Positions 59,408 to 64,000 of a stretch of 64,000 nt of DNA are shown piece by piece. The translations under genes were made by a program, and so were the position numbers. Under the pieces are notes generated by a model. It did no database searches. It worked only from the letters and a program-made list of their open reading frames with translations, and was not told where the DNA came from. Within the stretch, counting starts at the first letter, position 1, and every line of letters begins with the position of its first letter. Source of the stretch: an uncultured Ruminiclostridium sp. (GTDB lineage Bacteria > Bacillota > Clostridia > Oscillospirales > Ruminococcaceae); NCBI GenBank assembly GCA_910588335.1, contig CAJUQV010000006.1, positions 35,749 to 99,748 of the forward strand. Reading direction: 5' to 3'.

Positions 59408-60757
59408 TCAGAGCTTGTATTCATAGGATAACAGACTTTTCTTTCCGATTGCATAATAGGCTATGCCCACTGCGTCCGCAAGGAGCCAGCCGATCGGAAC
59501 CGACCACCATATACCCGTCACTCCGACTTCCGGAACGGCGGACAGCAGATACGCCAAAAGAACGCGAGTGCCGAGAGACAACACGGTAAGCACCACCGAC
59601 ATACGAGGTCTGCCCAAAGCCCGATAAAATCCGTACAACAGAAACAGACAGCCGATGCCAAAGTAAAAGGTTCCCTCGATATGCAGGTAACGCACACCCT
59701 CCGCGATAATTGCCGTTTCCTCTGCGTTTACAAACAGCATCATCAACGGCTGTGCAAATATCCATATGGCTGCGGATATTACGGCACAGAAGATTATCGA
59801 CACCGCAGCGGCATACTTTAATCCACTGCGAATTCTTTCCGGTTTTTTCGCTCCGTAATTTTGAGCGATAAACGTTGAAAATGCGTTTCCGAAATCCTGT
59901 ACGGGCATATACGCAAACGCGTCTATCTTGACCGCGGCGGCAAACGCCGTCATAACCGAAGCTCCAAAGCTATTGATTATACCTTGCACCAACAGAATGC
60001 CCAGATTCATAACGGATTGCTGAATACAGGTAAGTATGGAAAACCCCATGATATTCTTCATAACCCCGCGGCGGATACGAAGCTCCCCTTTTTTGAATTT
60101 TAAATAGGGAACATATTTGACGGAATAAACGGCGATCCCAATACCCGCAATGTACTGAGCTATTAAAGTAGCCTCCGCCGCCCCCGCCGTACCGCGCTTA
60201 AATCCAAATACAAACAGAAAGTCCAGCCCGATATTCAGCACAGCCGAAATCGCCAGAAACACAAGCGGCACAACGGAATTTCCAACCGCCCTCAAAAGGG
60301 ATGAAAAGTAATTGTAAAGAAAAGTTGCAAAAATTCCGCAAAAAATAACCGCAAGATAGTCTCTCATATAGTCCCAGATATCGGGAGGGATATTCATAAA
60401 TATTTTTACCTTATCCAGCAGTATAAAAGCAATTATATTTAAGACGGCGGTCAGCAACAGAATAAGCAAAAAAGAAGCGCATATACCGTCCTTTAATCCC
60501 GTTTCATCCTTTTCACCGAATCGTATGGAAAAGAACGCCCCGCTGCCCATGCACAGCCCCAACAGGATTGAGGTCAGGAATGTCATAAGCGTAAACGATG
60601 AACCTACCGCCGCCAGAGCGTCCGAGCCGAGATATCTGCCCACAATCAGCGTGTCGGCAATATTATAGCACTGCTGAAGCAGATTTCCAAGCACCATCGG
60701 AGCGGCAAATATCAGCATTGATTTCATAATCGGTCCGTGCGTCATATCCGTCTGCAT
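59408..60757 (-). CDS. MATE family multidrug exporter (second of pair)
   Basis: 449 residues from the ATG after AAAGGAAG; upstream in-frame codons overlap the end of the other MATE gene and are not used. Twelve hydrophobic segments and typical MATE stretches are visible: AAPMVLGNLLQQCYNIADTL near the start, LGSDALAAVGSSFTLMTFLT, and the second-half counterpart QDFGNAFSTFIAQNYGAKKP. MATE proteins exchange cationic compounds for H+ or Na+. The gene follows another MATE gene of only distant sequence by 46 bp; whether they work together is unknown. Confidence 0.9.
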   Translation of the reverse strand: MQTDMTHGPIMKSMLIFAAPMVLGNLLQQCYNIADTLIVGRYLGSDALAAVGSSFTLMTFLTSILLGLCMGSGAFFSIRFGEKDETGLKDGICASFLLILLLTAVLNIIAFILLDKVKIFMNIPPDIWDYMRDYLAVIFCGIFATFLYNYFSSLLRAVGNSVVPLVFLAISAVLNIGLDFLFVFGFKRGTAGAAEATLIAQYIAGIGIAVYSVKYVPYLKFKKGELRIRRGVMKNIMGFSILTCIQQSVMNLGILLVQGIINSFGASVMTAFAAAVKIDAFAYMPVQDFGNAFSTFIAQNYGAKKPERIRSGLKYAAAVSIIFCAVISAAIWIFAQPLMMLFVNAEETAIIAEGVRYLHIEGTFYFGIGCLFLLYGFYRALGRPRMSVVLTVLSLGTRVLLAYLLSAVPEVGVTGIWWSVPIGWLLADAVGIAYYAIGKKSLLSYEYKL

Positions 60758-60803
60758 ATATTGAGACTTCCTTTCGCAAAAAGAATAATACAAAATCAGA
60801 GTT

Positions 60804-62180
60804 TTATTGTTCCCCAACAAGATTGCTTATCCATACTCCTTTTCTGATTAAAACATATCCCACGGCAACTTTAATCAGATCCGCCGCCTGAACTAAGGCA
60901 AACACCGCAAAAACAGGCAATTGTGTAAAATTGCAAAGGATAAAAGCACAGGGAACCGGTATCAGCCACGAAAAAACGCTGTCAAACATAAAGGTGACAA
61001 ACGTCTTTCCTCCTGAACGCAAGGTGAAATAAAGAGCGTTGAGAAATCCTTGAACGGGAAAAAACAAAGCGGTTATTATTATAAAGCTTGTGGCATAACC
61101 TTTTATCTCGTCGGTGGTATTGTAAAAGCCCGGAAAAATTCCCGAAAACGCAACCAAAATCACCGTCAGTACAAAGCAGACAAAGCCCGTAAACCACATA
61201 AGGCTGAAAGACTCCTTTTTCGCTTTTTCATATTGCGAAGCGCCCAATGTTTGACCGATCAGTATGCCCACCGCGTTGCCCAAAGCAACAAAAACCACGT
61301 TGAGCAAATTGCACAGCGCGTTTGATATATTAAGCCCCGCCACTATGTCCAGACTCCTTATGGAATAACATTGAGTAAGCGCGGCAATCGCTCCGGCCCA
61401 TAAAAATTCGTTAAAAAATATTGGCAGACTTTTTTTTACAATGCGCTTCATATCGTAAAACGGAACCAACATTGTTTTATACAACCCTTTTATAAAGGTA
61501 TGTTTCTTACGCGCCGCAAACGTCCATATCACCGTCACCGACATTTCGGCTATTCTCGCCAAAACCGTGGCTATCGCGGCGCCCTTTACACCCAGACGAG
61601 GCATGCCAAAGTTTCCGTAAATCAGAAGATAGTTGAAAACAATATCTATAACCACCGAAGATACCCCGGCTATCATAGGTTTTATGCTGTCTCCCGTTTC
61701 TCTGAGGCTGCCCGCGTATATTTGCGTTACAACAAAAAACGGAAGTCCCCACAACATTACCGACAGGTATTCCTTGGCGAGACTCATTGTCAGAACGGGA
61801 TCCACGTTTGTGCTTTCTCCCCTCAGATAAAGGGAAATAAGCGGCTCAGCGGCAAAATTAAAAATAAGAAGCCCTCCTATAAGGCAGACAGCTCCTATCC
61901 AGTGCTTTATACGAACGGTATTTCTGAATCCGTCCATATTATTCCGACCGAAATATTGCGCGCCATAAATTCCCGGCCCCGAAAGCCCGCCGAATATAGC
62001 CAGATTAAAGACAAAAATAAGCTGACTTACTATGGATACCGCCGTTATGGCCTCGCTTCCGATGCTGCCCACCATAACGTTATCCACAAGTCCTACCGCG
62101 TTGGTGATGCCGTTTTGTATCATCATAGGCACCGCAAGCCGAAGCGCGGATTTATAAATGGGATTATTTCTTATTTTCAT
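60804..62180 (-). CDS. MATE family multidrug exporter (first of pair)
   Basis: 458 residues with about twelve membrane helices. N-terminal half: LAVPMMIQNGITNAVGLVDN, VMVGSIGSEAITAVSIVSQL, and LSGPGIYGAQYFGRNNMDGF. The second half repeats the pattern (ALGNAVGILIGQTLGASQYE). It belongs to the NorM/DinF-like branch more than to the VmrA-like type of its neighbour, as far as I can judge. AAAGGAAAAAAAC precedes the ATG. First gene of the pair; an R3 element lies about 110 bp upstream. Confidence 0.9.
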   Translation of the reverse strand: MKIRNNPIYKSALRLAVPMMIQNGITNAVGLVDNVMVGSIGSEAITAVSIVSQLIFVFNLAIFGGLSGPGIYGAQYFGRNNMDGFRNTVRIKHWIGAVCLIGGLLIFNFAAEPLISLYLRGESTNVDPVLTMSLAKEYLSVMLWGLPFFVVTQIYAGSLRETGDSIKPMIAGVSSVVIDIVFNYLLIYGNFGMPRLGVKGAAIATVLARIAEMSVTVIWTFAARKKHTFIKGLYKTMLVPFYDMKRIVKKSLPIFFNEFLWAGAIAALTQCYSIRSLDIVAGLNISNALCNLLNVVFVALGNAVGILIGQTLGASQYEKAKKESFSLMWFTGFVCFVLTVILVAFSGIFPGFYNTTDEIKGYATSFIIITALFFPVQGFLNALYFTLRSGGKTFVTFMFDSVFSWLIPVPCAFILCNFTQLPVFAVFALVQAADLIKVAVGYVLIRKGVWISNLVGEQ

Positions 62181-62288
62181 GACTGTTTTTTTCCTTTTTC
62201 GATATTATTAAGTTATTATTGTAGCAGAAACGAAAGTGAATGTCAATAAAAATATTGTTTTTACACGGAAAACCTTAATAACATGTTC

Positions 62289-62466
62289 TATAGCAATCCA
62301 ACAAAAAGATAAACAAATAGGAGCGAAGCGACTAATTGTCCTTTCCGCTTCCCTTTCGGACTCCGAAAGGGAAGTAGGGGAGTCCAAAGGACGGGGGCAA
62401 CGCCCCCAAAGCTTGTGTGTTTTTGCACTGTTGTAATTTTGTTTAAACTTTTTTTGGATTGCTATA
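62289..62466. repeat. R3 repeat, copy 2 (178 bp)
   Basis: Ends TATAGCAATCCAACAAAAAG and CTTTTTTTGGATTGCTATA. Nearly identical to 14558-14735. The ends of this copy pair slightly better. Confidence 0.85.
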
Positions 62467-62470
62467 ATTA

Positions 62471-62507
62471 GAAAAGGCGCGCGTATTATCCTATGAATAC
62501 ACGCGCC
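62471..62507 (-). terminator. Terminator after the AraC-family gene
   Basis: On the minus strand GGCGCGTGTATT pairs with AATACGCGCGCC, followed by TTTTC; it lies 15 bp after the stop. Confidence 0.8.
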
Positions 62508-62521
62508 ATATTGTTATGACA

Positions 62522-63418
62522 TCATTCGCCGATTGTGCGGCACCGCCCTATCCTTCTGTACTCTCCCGGAGTCAGGTCAAATCTTTTCTTAAATCTTCTG
62601 TTAAAATATGAAAGGTTATCAAATCCGCACTCCGCGGCAATATTAAGTATGTTTTCACCGGATCTTAACAGCATTTTCGCCGCCGCGTCAAGACGATAGT
62701 TGTTCAGATATTCCACGAAGGAAACCCCCATGGTCTCCTTAAAAAATCTCATAAAATACGACTTGCTGTAAAAGCAGCAGCCCGATATTTCCTCTACCGA
62801 AATTTGTTTGTGATAATTTTTCTCAATATAGGAAAGAATAATTTTAAGCTTTTTCAAAGAGCGTTCGTTTGTTTTGCATCTCTCCTCCGCGCCGCCCTCG
62901 GTAAGCAGAAGGTACATTATCTGAAAAAGGCAGCCCTTTACCGCAAGCTGATAACCACGTTTTCTTTCTTCGCACAGCCTGTCCAGACGGGAGACAAGCT
63001 CGGAAATGCTCCCGTGACATGAAAGGCGGCCATGAATATGCGCGGCGGTGGGGATCTCTCCGCCGCATATAGGGTCAATATAGTTTTTTCGGCATAGATC
63101 CTCCCCCGCCGAATACAGAAGGGACGATTTGAAAATTATGTTTTCGTATTCCATGGACATCCCATCCTTTTGCCCGATGGAATGAAGCTTTCCGGATGGG
63201 ACGAACACAATGTCCCCCGCCTTTACCTCGAATTCCTCAAGATCTACGCTTATTTTCCCTTCCCCTTTTTTTACGATAATGAGTTCTACTTCCTCATGCC
63301 AGTGAATTTTTACCGAGGCGAAATCCAGGGGGATTGTGCAGAGATATGTGTTGTAAGGGAAATCATCGGGAGTGTGCTTTTTGTGTTCGCGATAGCTTCC
63401 GTATTGAATGTTATCCAT
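62522..63418 (-). CDS. AraC-family transcriptional regulator
   Basis: 298 residues from the ATG that follows GGAGG by five bases. An N-terminal cupin-type sensor (about 1-160) shows the AraC arabinose-binding pattern: VKIHWHEEVELIIVKKGEGK, VKAGDIVFVPSGKLHSIGQK. The C-terminal 100 residues hold two HTH motifs: SVEEISGCCFYSKSYFMRFF with KETMGVSFVEYLNNYRLDAA, and NILNIAAECGFDNLSYFNRR with FKKRFDLTPGEYRR. It probably senses a sugar. The next gene upstream, divergent, is glycogen phosphorylase, a possible but unproven target; the two are separated by an R1 element. Confidence 0.92.
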   Translation of the reverse strand: MDNIQYGSYREHKKHTPDDFPYNTYLCTIPLDFASVKIHWHEEVELIIVKKGEGKISVDLEEFEVKAGDIVFVPSGKLHSIGQKDGMSMEYENIIFKSSLLYSAGEDLCRKNYIDPICGGEIPTAAHIHGRLSCHGSISELVSRLDRLCEERKRGYQLAVKGCLFQIMYLLLTEGGAEERCKTNERSLKKLKIILSYIEKNYHKQISVEEISGCCFYSKSYFMRFFKETMGVSFVEYLNNYRLDAAAKMLLRSGENILNIAAECGFDNLSYFNRRFKKRFDLTPGEYRRIGRCRTIGE

Positions 63419-63548
63419 GTGAACCTCCAAAAAGGATAGAATTGTACAAAAAAATGGCATAATAATGCAAGAAATAAAACAAAAACGGTATTACAATTGT
63501 AACATAATAACAGAATAGTATCAGCTCCATACAGGAACCGACAACGCA

Positions 63549-63653
63549 ATACTGATCTTTATTCAAGTTGTAGACTTGATGCAGGATCAGATCCCAAACA
63601 ATAATCTTTAGTATACCGCTTGAATCGTTTGTACTTGACCAAAGATCAGTATA
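63549..63653. repeat. R1 twin-hairpin element (ACTGAT subtype)
   Basis: ATACTGAT, hairpin 1 with TTGTAGAC, connector TCAGATCCCAAACAATAAT, hairpin 2 (CTTTAG..., CCAAAG) with TTTGTAC, ATCAGTATA. The bounding ACTGAT / ATCAGT shows a paired A-to-G change against the usual ACTAAT / ATTAGT, so pairing is kept. Confidence 0.8.
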
Positions 63654-63681
63654 GCGCACATAATGAAAGGAAGGTATTAAA

Positions 63682-64000
63682 ATGAACGTTTCCGAGCTTA
63701 CAAAAGCAAAATACGGAAAAGAAGCCGCCCTGTGCACCGACGAAGAAATTTATTACACTCTTTTAGACGAAGTACAGCGCCTTGCCGCGGCCAAAAAGCG
63801 TCCGGAGTCAAAGAAAAAGCTTTATTATTTTTCCGCCGAGTTTCTTATAGGAAAGCTTCTGTCCAACAATCTCATAAATCTCGGTCTTTACGACGAAGTC
63901 AAGAGACAGCTTAAGGAATGCGGAAAGGATATCTGCGCCGTGGAGGAGATTGAGAACGAGCCTTCCCTGGGCAACGGCGGACTGGGAAGACTGGCCGCCT
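63682..64000 (+). CDS. glgP: Glycogen/maltodextrin phosphorylase, N-terminal part (runs out of window)
   Basis: Glycogen phosphorylase releases glucose 1-phosphate from alpha-glucans. The visible 106 residues read MNVSELTKAKYGKEAALCTD, the KKKLYYFSAEFLIGKLLSNN stretch typical of GT35 N-termini, and EIENEPSLGNGGLGRLAA at the window edge, the conserved GNGGLGRLAACFLDS region that binds the allosteric and substrate loop. GAAAGGAAGG precedes the ATG. The 3' end is outside. Confidence 0.94.
   Translation, partial: MNVSELTKAKYGKEAALCTDEEIYYTLLDEVQRLAAAKKRPESKKKLYYFSAEFLIGKLLSNNLINLGLYDEVKRQLKECGKDICAVEEIENEPSLGNGGLGRLAA

Overview
The window looks like the chromosome of a spore-forming (or recently spore-forming) anaerobic Clostridia bacterium, probably of the Oscillospiraceae/Ruminococcaceae type. 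The basis is the Firmicutes gene order rimP-nusA-rnpM-L7Ae-infB, the adjacent spoIVB and spo0A, a TPP-controlled thiT, near-consensus SigA promoters and strong GGAGG ribosome binding sites. I do not name a genus.

Layout. 1-8138 (minus): two translation units, rimP-nusA-rnpM-L7Ae-infB, then after a terminator rbfA-nrnA-truB (truB leaves the window). 8139-9375: divergent consensus promoters, a TPP riboswitch and thiT. 9599-14520: an apbE / Gx-transporter / NusG-II trio resembling flavin-based extracellular electron transfer genes, joined by an overlapping stop/start to araD, with a ribulokinase-like gene upstream. 15240-17072: a secreted, membrane-anchored protein with a structured leader. 18132-24747: SGNH esterase, cysteine desulfurase, prolyl-tRNA deacylase, nadC, nadB, and hflX with a tiny leader ORF and attenuator. 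24961-30364: galK, rodA and a GGDEF/EAL protein with eroded catalytic motifs. 31022-36976 and 36991-39267: small unknown proteins, a radical SAM enzyme, and a paired ABC exporter with an embedded DUF1854 gene. 39462-43496: trpS, an aminotransferase and an unknown Cys-rich protein. 44048-46250: rpmG-secE-nusG-rplK-rplA. 46452-53867: ParB/Srx-like protein, corA, a LacI-sensor diguanylate cyclase, a GT51 transglycosylase, mnmA and a VanY-type carboxypeptidase. 54299-59047: DUF1540, a HAD phosphatase, a membrane protein, spoIVB and spo0A. 59408-64000: two MATE exporters, an AraC regulator and the start of glycogen phosphorylase.

The most unusual content lies between the genes. At least six families of small non-coding repeats fill the intergenic spaces. 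R1 elements are single or twin hairpins bounded by TATACTAAT / ATTAGTATA and joined by a connector close to TTACACCCTAAGCACTAAT; their stems differ from copy to copy, but the loop motif TRTAGACAAA recurs. R2 is a MITE-like element of 150-180 bp with TTAAGGCAACACCGC ends. R3 is a 178-bp repeat with TATAGCAATCC ends. R4 has AGAAACTGTTCCAATAG ends. R5 has GGCTTGTTT ends and TA target duplications. R6 is a small hairpin. In two places one family has inserted into an R1 element so that the empty site can be rebuilt, which is direct evidence of mobility.

The most striking single gene is spo0A. Its phospho-acceptor position reads Glu instead of Asp, and one acidic-pocket Asp reads Asn, while the DNA-binding domain is intact. 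This suggests a phosphorylation-independent or altered sporulation switch.

No tRNA, rRNA, CRISPR array or prophage was seen. Positions of short motifs were counted by eye and may be off by one.
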